From: Candidatus Zixiibacteriota bacterium
GTDB taxonomy: Bacteria > Zixibacteria > MSB-5A5 > GN15 > JAAZOE01
Direction of reading: 5' to 3'
Assembly (NCBI GenBank): GCA_028700875.1
Contig: JAQVRW010000144.1
Coordinates: 1-7,496, forward strand
DNA length: 7,496 nucleotides
This document shows, piece after piece, positions 1 to 6,069 of the stretch. Below the pieces are notes generated by a model that saw only the letters and a program-made list of their open reading frames with translations, had not been told where the DNA came from and did no database searches. Position numbers and translations under genes: made by a program. The number at the start of each line of letters is the position of its first letter. Within the stretch, counting starts at the first letter, position 1.

Positions 1-74
1 GCCACCGACACCCCGGCCTCGACTTCCTTCAGGATACCGATAATCTGTTCCCCTGTGTACCGGGATCGCTTTAT
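1..74 (-). CDS. IS3-family transposase OrfA, N-terminal fragment, non-standard start codon
   Basis: The minus strand translates as (I)KRSRYTGEQIIGILKEVEAG and continues VSV to the window edge. This is the characteristic N-terminus of the OrfA helix-turn-helix protein of IS3-family elements, which binds the inverted repeats and is joined to OrfB by programmed frameshifting to make the full transposase. Only 24 codons are present. A strong Shine-Dalgarno site (GGAGGAGG, complement of 82-89) sits seven bases before the codon at 74-72, where the family normally has ATG. Here that codon is ATA. Either this copy has lost its start codon, or it initiates weakly at ATA or at the in-frame CTG at 80-78. 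Confidence 0.7.
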   Translation of the reverse strand, partial: MKRSRYTGEQIIGILKEVEAGVSV

Positions 75-150
75 GTCCAGACCTCCTCCGGGGCAATATA
101 ATGCCCCCAATTCGAGGTTTCAACTGGACCAGTTTACAGGGTAAAGGTCA
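1..150 (-). mobile_element. Terminal part of an IS3-family insertion sequence
   Basis: Read on the minus strand, the element begins at 150 with TGACCTTTACCCTGTAAACT, the TGA-type terminus and CC-rich inverted repeat usual for IS3-family elements. About 75 bases further in comes the start of an IS3-type orfA. The rest of the element lies beyond the left edge, so the other inverted repeat and the target duplication cannot be seen. The boundary at 150 is supported independently: sequence to its right reads as the beginning of a restriction gene whose recognisable protein similarity ends there. The family assignment rests on orfA sequence recognition and on the terminus. The exact subgroup is not established. 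Confidence 0.75.
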
Positions 151-239
151 GTAATCCCCTCGTCGCCGAATTTGAAATGACGGTTTGGTTCAGAATATGG
201 CGAGTTTAGAATCGGGTTTTCGATCAGTTCATCTGCCAT
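151..239 (-). pseudogene. Type III-type restriction endonuclease subunit, 5' fragment cut by an IS
   Basis: The frame starts at ATG 239-237 and reads MADELIENPILNSPYSEPNR, then HFKFGDEGI. This resembles the N-terminus of a widespread family of large helicase-type (Res-like) restriction subunits, which typically begin with an NPI(I/L)NSP..EP.RHF.F...GIT pattern. Such proteins are around a thousand residues long, and only about 30 codons remain before the IS terminus at 150. After the junction the frame runs some ten codons into the insertion sequence and stops. An in-frame TGA just upstream of the ATG fixes this start, and only a weak ribosome site (GAGGCG) precedes it. The rest of the gene presumably lies left of the window on the far side of the element. 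The identification is from remembered family sequence and is moderately secure. Loss of function is inferred. Confidence 0.6.
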
Positions 240-272
240 GCCGTCGCCTCATTGCCGGAAGCCGTGACCGCA

Positions 273-482
273 TTAAAACTTTCTCGGCGTGCCCTGAATT
301 TCCACTTGCCCGTTGCGAATAGTGCCGTGAATCATCTCTATTATCGCACTTTCCAACTCTCCAGTCAAGTGGATTATGGAGCCGGATAAGGAGTTGGCGG
401 TCAAAAGCGTCTCCCCGCTGTTAACATGGAGTGGAATAACCGATCTGCTATAATTAATTTTACGTATTGAGTGATTATATGA
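273..482 (-). CDS. Unrecognised open frame without a normal start, possibly a gene remnant
   Basis: A minus-strand frame is open for 69 codons between a TGA at 485-483 and the TAA at 275-273. It ends with the plausible protein-like stretch ELESAIIEMIHGTIRNGQVE followed by IQGTPRKF. It lies in the same orientation as the restriction fragment and ends 33 bases before that ATG, as a preceding operon gene would. However, there is no ATG or GTG in frame before the Met of EMIHG. The only conventional alternative is a TTG giving roughly 30 residues. It could be a small accessory gene that has decayed, the tail of a deleted larger gene, or chance. I do not recognise it and assign no function. Confidence 0.3.
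   Translation of the reverse strand, partial: SYNHSIRKINYSRSVIPLHVNSGETLLTANSLSGSIIHLTGELESAIIEMIHGTIRNGQVEIQGTPRKF
446..454 (+). promoter_or_regulatory. Candidate extended -10 element upstream of the kinase operon
   Basis: TGCTATAAT is an exact extended -10 motif (TGnTATAAT). No good -35 box lies at the usual spacing: 426-431 is ATGGAG, and the TTAACA at 421-426 is too far away. If used, it would give a leader of roughly 175 bases before the kinase start and a transcript that runs against the minus-strand promoter next to it. This is a weak prediction. Confidence 0.25.
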
Positions 483-503
483 TCATTTAGACCGATAAGA
501 CAA
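474..503 (-). promoter_or_regulatory. Candidate sigma-70-type promoter, minus strand
   Basis: On the minus strand a TTGTCT box (503-498) is followed by an 18-base spacer and a perfect TATAAT (479-474). It points toward the minus-strand open frame and the restriction fragment. It is therefore a reasonable promoter for that damaged locus. It is supported by sequence match only. Confidence 0.4.
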
Positions 504-522
504 AGGTGTGAGGGTAGTGTAC

Positions 523-553
523 CGAAATCCGGCGGGTTGGAAGACCGGTTTCG
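523..553 (+). promoter_or_regulatory. Leader hairpin before the histidine kinase gene
   Basis: CGAAA-t-CCGG (523-532) pairs with CCGGTTTCG (545-553) around a 12-base loop, giving nine base pairs with one bulged T. No run of T follows, so it is not a typical intrinsic terminator. It may shape the 5' leader or be a protein site. The rest of 455-634 shows only a C-rich run and a purine-rich stretch before the start codon. I see no known riboswitch consensus, including the cyclic-di-GMP type. Confidence 0.3.
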
Positions 554-634
554 TCAACGCCCCCCCGCACCTGGCGGAGCACCGGGAAGTACTTCTGAGA
601 GAGAAAGCGACAACTGCAAATTGAATGGAAAAAT

Positions 635-3600
635 GTGAAAATGGGGGATAATACGCTTTCACGTGAGCAAGTCCAATCGGAACAGGCAATACCTTCTCCT
701 GAGGGAAGAGATTTCTCCGGGTCGGATTTGGCCGGCAAGGCTCTTCAGTCTCTGACGATCCCCGTTTATCTCATTGATGTGCGGAATCTTCTGATTGTTT
801 ATGCCAATGATGCCGCCCAAAAAGAAGGCATCATGCCAGGAGCTGCCTGCTACACCCAATCCCATCAGCGGACGACGCCCTGCGGCGATGAATATAGCTG
901 TCCGCTCGAAATTGCCAAGGCCACCAAGGCTCCTGCCTCGGACCGACATCGGAACTACGATGCCGATGGCAACATCAAGGTTCTGGATATTCACTATTTT
1001 CCAGTCTTGGATGGGTCAGGACAGGTCAGCCATGTGGCCGAATTCGGTTTTGACATAACCGACCGATGCCAGGCTCAGTGGGTTCAAAACCGCTCGCAGC
1101 GATACTTACAGAATATCATCGACTACATCAGCGATCCAGTGTTTGTCAAGGATGAGCAGCATCGCCTGTTGCTAATCAACAACGCTTTCTGTACCTTGGT
1201 AGGCCGGCCCAGCGAGGAACTCGTCGGCAAAGCCGATCATGAATTATACCCCCAAGATCAGGTGCGGGTCTTTGAGGAGCATGACGACCGCGTTTTCGCC
1301 TCCATGCTGGTCGACGAGAATGAAGAAACGATCGCCGGAGCCTATGGTAAGACCTATACCGTTTCCACCAAGAAGGCGGCCTTCGTCGATCCGGTCTCCG
1401 GGGAGAAAGTGCTGGTGGGCGTAATTCGCGACGTCACCGGGCACAAATTCGCCGAGGAGGCTGTCCGGGAAAGTGAGGAGCGATTCCGAACGCTGTACGA
1501 GTCTTCGCGCGACGCCATCATGCAAGCGTTGCCTGAGGAGGGCTTTCTGGCGGGGAATCCGGCGGCGGTGGCGCTCTTCGGTTGCCGGGACGAAGCGGAA
1601 TTTAAGACTTGCTCCCCGGCGGACCTATCGCCGGAATTTCAACCTGACGGGAGCGAATCCGTTGTCAAGTCCCAAAGTATGATGATGCTGGCCTTGGAAA
1701 AAGGTTCGCACTTCTTCGAGTGGACGCATAAACGCTTCGATGGCTCCGTTTTCCCGGCCACCGTGTTGCTTACCAGGATGACCATCGGCGGCAAGACGCT
1801 TCTGCAGGCCACCGTCCGCGATGAAACCGAACGCAAGCGGGCCGAGCAGGCTCTTCGGGAAAGCGAAGAACGTTTTCGCACCATTATTGACTCAGCGCGC
1901 GACGCCATCGTGGTCATGGGACCACAAGGGGAAATAGGCCTTTGGAGTCCCGGCGCGGAGGCGATCTTCGGTTGGACCGCCGAAGAGGCCATCGGAAAAC
2001 AAGTGCATCGGTTTATAGTCCCGGTTGACCACTGCGACGCTCATGACAAGGCTTATCCCGCCTTCCAGGCCACCGGCCAGGGAGCCGCGGTGGGAAAAAC
2101 CCTGGAGCTTCCGGCTCTTCACAAGGACGGACATGAATTCCCGGTGGAATTGTCGCTGTCCGCTATCAAACGAAACGGCCGGTGGCATGCGGTCGGGATT
2201 CTCCGTGATATCACCGAGCGCAAGCGGATGGAGAACGAAATCGCCTACCGGCTGAAGATCGAGGAAGCCATTGCCTCAGCATCACGTTTGGTCCAGAGTC
2301 CTACCCCTGCCAGGATGGATGAGTTGCTGAGGATCCTGGGGCAGGCTATCAGTGTCAACCGAGCCTACATCTTCCGCTCTGTCGAGCATCGGCCCACAAT
2401 GAATTGCGTCCATGAGTGGTGCGATTCCGGAACAAGCCGACAGATCAACAACCTGCAGAATCTGGACGATACCGCATTTCCGTGGTCACACGAGATTTTG
2501 CTTAGAGGTGAACCGGTCGTGGTCTCCCATATCGATGATATTCCGCCGGAGGCGGCGAGGCAACAGGCTTTGTTCAGAAGCGTTAAGACCGAGGCCCTCC
2601 TGCTGGTGCCGATTGTTTCCGCTGCCAAGAAATTGACCGGGTTTATAGGGTTTGACCACACCGGGGGGCGGCGTCAATGGCATCCTGAAAACGTCCGCGC
2701 CCTGCAGGTCGTTGGTGAAATGATCGGAATCAGCTGGGACCGGCAACTGGCCGAGGAGACGCTCAGACGAACCGTCGATCAATTTACGGCTATGATCAAT
2801 ACGGTGCCCGCGTTGATGTACATAAAGGATGCCGGCAATCGGTATACGGTGGTCAACGAAGCCTTCTGCCACGCCGCGAAAAAAGGCGGTAATGAGATCG
2901 TGGGTCACATCGACTCGGAGTTATTTCCTCCGGAGTCGGCTGATTGGCTTTACGGAACCGGAAAGGTGGTCATGGACAGCGGCCGGGCCGTCATTAATCA
3001 AGAAAAGCATGTTGATCTCGGTGATGGGGTCATTCGCTGGCTAGCCGCGACGGTGGTTCCTCTATCCGATGACAGCGGCGTCACCTCCGGCACGGTCGGT
3101 ATGGTTCAGGATGTCACCGAAGGGCATTTAAACCGGGAGCAGCTCATCCAAACCGACAAGCTTGCGGCCATCGGCACCCTCGCCGCCGGGGTGGCCCACG
3201 AGATCAACAATCCGATGGGTTTCATCAGTTCCAACCTGAATACCATGAGCAAGTACCTGAAGAAGATTGAAACGTTTGTCGCCGGGTCTCTGGATGACCA
3301 AAAGGCGGAGCGGAAGAAAATTTCAGAAATGTTCGCCGATTTCGCTGATGCCATCGCCGAGTCGCTCGAAGGCGCAAACCGGGTCAAAAAGATCGTCGCC
3401 GACCTCAAGAGTTTCTCTCGCGTCGACCGGGCTGAAAAAGAGACGGCCAACCTGAATGAAGGGTTGGAAAGCACACTGAATATCGTCTGGAATGAGCTTA
3501 AATACAACTGCACGGTTGAAAAAAACTATGGCGACATTCCCGACTTATATTGCATTCCCAATCAGCTCAACCAGGTCTTCTTGAACCTGTTGGTCAACGC

Positions 3601-3892
3601 CGGCCAGGCGATCACTAATCCGCCGGGCAAGATACTCATCACCACTCGGGCTGATGACGAGAATATCTATATTTCCATAAAGGACACCGGTTGCGGCATT
3701 CCCGAGGAAAATATTGCCAAAATATTCGAACCTTTTTTTACCACCAAGGAGGTGGGCAAAGGAACCGGTTTGGGGCTGGGCCTGGCGTATGAGATCGTCA
3801 AAAAGCACGGCGGTCAAATCACCGTGACTAGCAAAGTCGGCGTCGGCACTGAATTCGTTATCAGTCTTCCGCAGGAGGGTTATCGTGGATAA
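635..3892 (+). CDS. Soluble multi-PAS/GAF sensor histidine kinase
   Basis: This 1085-residue protein autophosphorylates on histidine and should pass the phosphate to receivers encoded downstream. Domains in order are PAS1 about 33-143, PAS2 155-271, PAS3 283-401, PAS4 412-530, GAF 536-703, PAS5 716-831, HisKA with H855 in HEINNP (855-860), and HATPase_c to the end. The ATPase has an N box (NLLVNAGQAI, N984/N988), G1 DTGCGIP (1017-1023), F box FEPFFTTK (1031-1038) and G2 GKGTGLGLG (1041-1049), so it looks catalytically complete. PAS1 carries C72, C83 and C89 in a CY...PC...CP pattern. No signal peptide or membrane segment is visible, so it should be cytoplasmic and sense internal cues. It has no receiver of its own. 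The start chosen is GTG 635; ATG 641 is an equally possible start, since the ribosome site (GGAA, 627-630) is weak. The end overlaps the next gene by eight bases. Confidence 0.93.
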   Translation: MKMGDNTLSREQVQSEQAIPSPEGRDFSGSDLAGKALQSLTIPVYLIDVRNLLIVYANDAAQKEGIMPGAACYTQSHQRTTPCGDEYSCPLEIAKATKAPASDRHRNYDADGNIKVLDIHYFPVLDGSGQVSHVAEFGFDITDRCQAQWVQNRSQRYLQNIIDYISDPVFVKDEQHRLLLINNAFCTLVGRPSEELVGKADHELYPQDQVRVFEEHDDRVFASMLVDENEETIAGAYGKTYTVSTKKAAFVDPVSGEKVLVGVIRDVTGHKFAEEAVRESEERFRTLYESSRDAIMQALPEEGFLAGNPAAVALFGCRDEAEFKTCSPADLSPEFQPDGSESVVKSQSMMMLALEKGSHFFEWTHKRFDGSVFPATVLLTRMTIGGKTLLQATVRDETERKRAEQALRESEERFRTIIDSARDAIVVMGPQGEIGLWSPGAEAIFGWTAEEAIGKQVHRFIVPVDHCDAHDKAYPAFQATGQGAAVGKTLELPALHKDGHEFPVELSLSAIKRNGRWHAVGILRDITERKRMENEIAYRLKIEEAIASASRLVQSPTPARMDELLRILGQAISVNRAYIFRSVEHRPTMNCVHEWCDSGTSRQINNLQNLDDTAFPWSHEILLRGEPVVVSHIDDIPPEAARQQALFRSVKTEALLLVPIVSAAKKLTGFIGFDHTGGRRQWHPENVRALQVVGEMIGISWDRQLAEETLRRTVDQFTAMINTVPALMYIKDAGNRYTVVNEAFCHAAKKGGNEIVGHIDSELFPPESADWLYGTGKVVMDSGRAVINQEKHVDLGDGVIRWLAATVVPLSDDSGVTSGTVGMVQDVTEGHLNREQLIQTDKLAAIGTLAAGVAHEINNPMGFISSNLNTMSKYLKKIETFVAGSLDDQKAERKKISEMFADFADAIAESLEGANRVKKIVADLKSFSRVDRAEKETANLNEGLESTLNIVWNELKYNCTVEKNYGDIPDLYCIPNQLNQVFLNLLVNAGQAITNPPGKILITTRADDENIYISIKDTGCGIPEENIAKIFEPFFTTKEVGKGTGLGLGLAYEIVKKHGGQITVTSKVGVGTEFVISLPQEGYRG

Positions 3893-4715
3893 TGAGGCCA
3901 CCCTACTGGTTGTCGATGACGAGCCCAATGTCATCAGGTCCTTGAAACGTCTGTTTGTGGATTCCGACTATGCCGTCCTGACCGCCGAATCGGGAGAGGA
4001 TGGACTTCGCGTCATGGACACTCAGCCGGTGGAGTTGGTGATCTCCGACTACCGTATGCCGGGGATGACCGGAGTGGAGTTCCTCAGCCGGGTGAAAGCC
4101 AAATATCCCGATACGATCCGAATCATTTTGAGCGGGTATGCGGACGTGACGGCCATCGTCGAGGCCATCAATGACGGGGGGGTCTACCGGTTTATCGCCA
4201 AGCCGTGGAACGACCAGGAACTTTTAACCTCCGTCATAACGGCGCTTGAACAGCACCGTCTGAAGAAGGAAAACGTCACGCTGTACGCCGAGCTTCAGGC
4301 CCGAAACAGAGAGCTCGAAGAATTGACTCGGTCGCTGGAGGAGAAGGTGGCCAAGCGAACCCGGGATTTGGAATCCAACAACCGGGCTTTGATGGTGGCC
4401 CAGAAGATCCTCAATTCCCTGCCGGCGGGCGTGCTCGGCATCGACGCCGACGACACGGTGGTCTACATGAACCAAGCCCTGGAGCAGTACATGGATATCT
4501 CACACCTTGAGTTGGGCAGGCCATATGATACCGCTACCTGCGATCCCGTTTTTCAGACCATTCGCGAAGCGGCTGCCTCCGGGCAGAAAATCTGCCGGGT
4601 CACCGGCCCTCAACATGATATCGGCATCGCCTGTGTGCCGCTTTCGTCCGGCGCAGGGGTGATTGCCATGATCGTTAAATGTCTTTCCAAGACGATGGAA
4701 CATGAACCCGCATGA
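3885..4715 (+). CDS. Response regulator: receiver-coiled coil-PAS
   Basis: This 276-residue protein has a complete receiver at about 5-122, with acidic pocket D11/D12, phosphoacceptor D55 in ISDYRMPGMTG, switch residue S83 and K106 in the KPWND motif. A heptad-like helix follows (about 125-165), and then a PAS-like domain (about 167-265) beginning ILNSLPAGVLGIDADDTVVY. There is no DNA-binding or enzymatic output, so it probably acts through protein contacts or senses a small ligand. It starts at GTG 3885, preceded by a strong AGGAGGG (3873-3879, spacing five bases) inside the kinase gene. The overlap with the kinase points to translational coupling and to this being a direct partner. Its receiver and coiled coil resemble those of the two later receivers in the operon, which suggests duplication followed by change of output. 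The receiver call is firm; the PAS call is good but not certain. Confidence 0.9.
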   Translation: MDNEATLLVVDDEPNVIRSLKRLFVDSDYAVLTAESGEDGLRVMDTQPVELVISDYRMPGMTGVEFLSRVKAKYPDTIRIILSGYADVTAIVEAINDGGVYRFIAKPWNDQELLTSVITALEQHRLKKENVTLYAELQARNRELEELTRSLEEKVAKRTRDLESNNRALMVAQKILNSLPAGVLGIDADDTVVYMNQALEQYMDISHLELGRPYDTATCDPVFQTIREAAASGQKICRVTGPQHDIGIACVPLSSGAGVIAMIVKCLSKTMEHEPA

Positions 4716-5265
4716 AATGGATAAGGGGGATAGCCTTTTGGAAACCAACGCTGACGTGATATTGATCGTCGATGACGAAGAAGGAATTCGCAAGTCGCTA
4801 CGGCGCCTTTTGGCGCCTTTGAATGTGACGGTACTGGATGCCCCGGGCGGGGCCGAAGCGATGGGCGTCGTCAAAACCCGTCCGATATCCCTAATTATCT
4901 CCGACCAGCGGATGCCGGGAATGACCGGCGTCGAGCTTCTGCAACAGGTGCGGGATATCGCCCCCGACACCGTCCGCATCCTGCTGACCGGCTACGCCGA
5001 TATCGATGCCACCATCGGGGCCATCAACAATGGTTCCATCCGGTATTACCTTAACAAGCCATGGGACGATGAATTCCTCCTCAGTCGGATCACGGAATCG
5101 CTGGAGGTGCACCGCGCCGTGGTTGAGAATCGGCGACTGACGGAATTGACCGGCCGGCAAAACCAGCAGTTGGCCGAGATGAACCGGACGCTCGAAAAGC
5201 GGGTGCAGGAACAGACTCAGCAAATACGGCACCAGCACCAGGAGGTTCTGACCAGTTTCATGTAA
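4702..5265 (+). CDS. Response regulator receiver-coiled coil, N-terminal part of an interrupted RpfG-like HD-GYP regulator
   Basis: This 187-residue product has a receiver with D-D-E pocket (IVDDEE), phosphoacceptor in IISDQRMPGMTG, the LTGYAD switch strand and the lysine of KPWDD. A long heptad helix follows and ends LTSFM just before TAA 5263-5265. The same frame then stays open to 6069 and encodes an HD-GYP domain. This is the usual architecture of RpfG-like regulators, in which a phosphorylated receiver controls cyclic-di-GMP breakdown. On its own the product is a receiver with a dimerising helix and no output. The start at 4702 overlaps the previous gene by 14 bases, with a weak GATGGA site just before it. 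The in-frame ATG at 4717 is an alternative that would just miss the overlap. Whether this is a separate protein or half of a broken one is unresolved. Confidence 0.85.
   Translation: MNPHEMDKGDSLLETNADVILIVDDEEGIRKSLRRLLAPLNVTVLDAPGGAEAMGVVKTRPISLIISDQRMPGMTGVELLQQVRDIAPDTVRILLTGYADIDATIGAINNGSIRYYLNKPWDDEFLLSRITESLEVHRAVVENRRLTELTGRQNQQLAEMNRTLEKRVQEQTQQIRHQHQEVLTSFM
5263..5265 (+). other. In-frame TAA stop separating receiver and HD-GYP domains
   Basis: Reading on in the frame from 4702, TAA sits between the codons for LTSFM and TIKAFSSIIEIRFKEIGSHS. The two sides join without loss of frame into about 455 codons with the normal receiver-helix-HD-GYP order. One base change (C to T) from CAA, or another single change, would create it. 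It may be a nonsense mutation, a sequencing error or a read-through site. Confidence 0.8.
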
Positions 5266-5331
5266 ACGATTAAGGCCTTTTCCTCAATCATCGAAATTCG
5301 TTTCAAGGAAATTGGCAGCCATTCCCAGCGC

Positions 5332-6069
5332 GTGGCCTCACTGACGGAACAGTTTCTGAAGCATTTTGAATTGAGCCAGAAGGAATACCAGGACATTGTT
5401 GTGGCGGCGTTCCTCCATGACATCGGCAAGATAAGCTATCCCGACCCGCTTCTCCGCAAGGCCGGGGGGACTTATTCCCCAGCTGAGCAAGACTTGGTGT
5501 CCCGGCATCCGATCCTGGGCCAGAGTTGTGTCAGTATTATCAGCGGATTCGAGGAAATCGGTCTCATAATCCGGCACCACCATGAGCATTTTGACGGCAG
5601 CGGCTACCCCGAAGGGTTGTTGGAGAACCGCATCCCTCTGGGGGCGCGGATCATCCGGTTAGCCGATTCCTTTGACCATCATGCTTTCGTCGACGGTTAC
5701 CCGGACATGAAGCGGATCAACGACTCCGTGGCTTACCTGGTCCAGTACTCCGGCGCGCACTTTGACCCGGCCGTGATTAAGAAATTTTTTGAGGCCGATA
5801 TAGGCAAAACCTATTTTCACGGCGAAGCCACTGACGTGGTTTATTTCAAGCCAATCAATCTGGAACAAGGAATGGCGGTAGCTGCCGACGTCCACACCAA
5901 GAACGGTTTGTTCGTCATCCCCAAGGGAGCCATACTTTCGAGCGGGATAATCCAAAGGATTATCAAACTGGATAAGAGCGACCCGATTCCCTCGGGGGTG
6001 CCCGTATATAAGAAACGCATATCAAATGAGGTAAGGCATGAAAGAGCGGGTAATATTATTGGTGGATGA
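5332..6069 (+). CDS. HD-GYP cyclic-di-GMP phosphodiesterase domain with C-terminal extension, downstream part of the interrupted regulator
   Basis: HD-GYP domains hydrolyse cyclic-di-GMP to linear pGpG or GMP at a two- or three-metal site. Numbered from the start at 4702 and read through the stop, the ligand-type residues are E203, H207 (GSHSQRV), H239/D240 (LHDIGK), H269, H293/H294 and D322. The signature is HHHEHFDGSGYP. After the catalytic domain comes an extension of about 90 residues containing NLEQGMAVAADVHTKNGLFV, a pattern often appended to HD-GYP proteins. The GTG at 5332 is the first conventional start after the stop, but it has no Shine-Dalgarno site and would omit E203 and H207, which are encoded upstream. 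The open frame actually begins at 5266. A functional product therefore needs read-through or an unusual start. The 3' end overlaps the next gene by 32 bases. Confidence 0.8.
   Translation: MASLTEQFLKHFELSQKEYQDIVVAAFLHDIGKISYPDPLLRKAGGTYSPAEQDLVSRHPILGQSCVSIISGFEEIGLIIRHHHEHFDGSGYPEGLLENRIPLGARIIRLADSFDHHAFVDGYPDMKRINDSVAYLVQYSGAHFDPAVIKKFFEADIGKTYFHGEATDVVYFKPINLEQGMAVAADVHTKNGLFVIPKGAILSSGIIQRIIKLDKSDPIPSGVPVYKKRISNEVRHERAGNIIGG

Noticed and set aside
559..584. C-rich run with nearby GGCGG in the leader, considered as a terminator or riboswitch.
   Set aside because: No stable complementary stem with a T tail, and no match I can see to a known riboswitch consensus.
570..590. TGGC near GC-rich bases in the leader as a sigma-54 promoter.
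   Set aside because: The -12 GC dinucleotide and flanking consensus are not at the required ten-base spacing from the -24 GG.
3106..3513. Long minus-strand open frames opposite the kinase gene.
   Set aside because: They are antisense shadows of a well-conserved kinase core, with no recognisable protein features or ribosome sites.
3731..3738. T-rich runs in the kinase gene (and near 6343-6349 in the third receiver gene) as terminators or slippage sites.
   Set aside because: They encode the conserved EPFF of the kinase F box and the RFF before NKPW of the receiver, with no stem upstream.
4165..4173. Run of seven G in the first response regulator gene, a possible phase-variable tract.
   Set aside because: It encodes conserved Gly-Gly within the receiver, is short, and the frame is intact on both sides.
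4802..4817. GGCGCC-TTTT-GGCGCC perfect hairpin followed by TTT, early in the second receiver gene, resembling a terminator.
   Set aside because: It is fully explained by coding sequence (RRLLAPL) in a conserved receiver helix, the stem is only six pairs, and the following T run is three bases.
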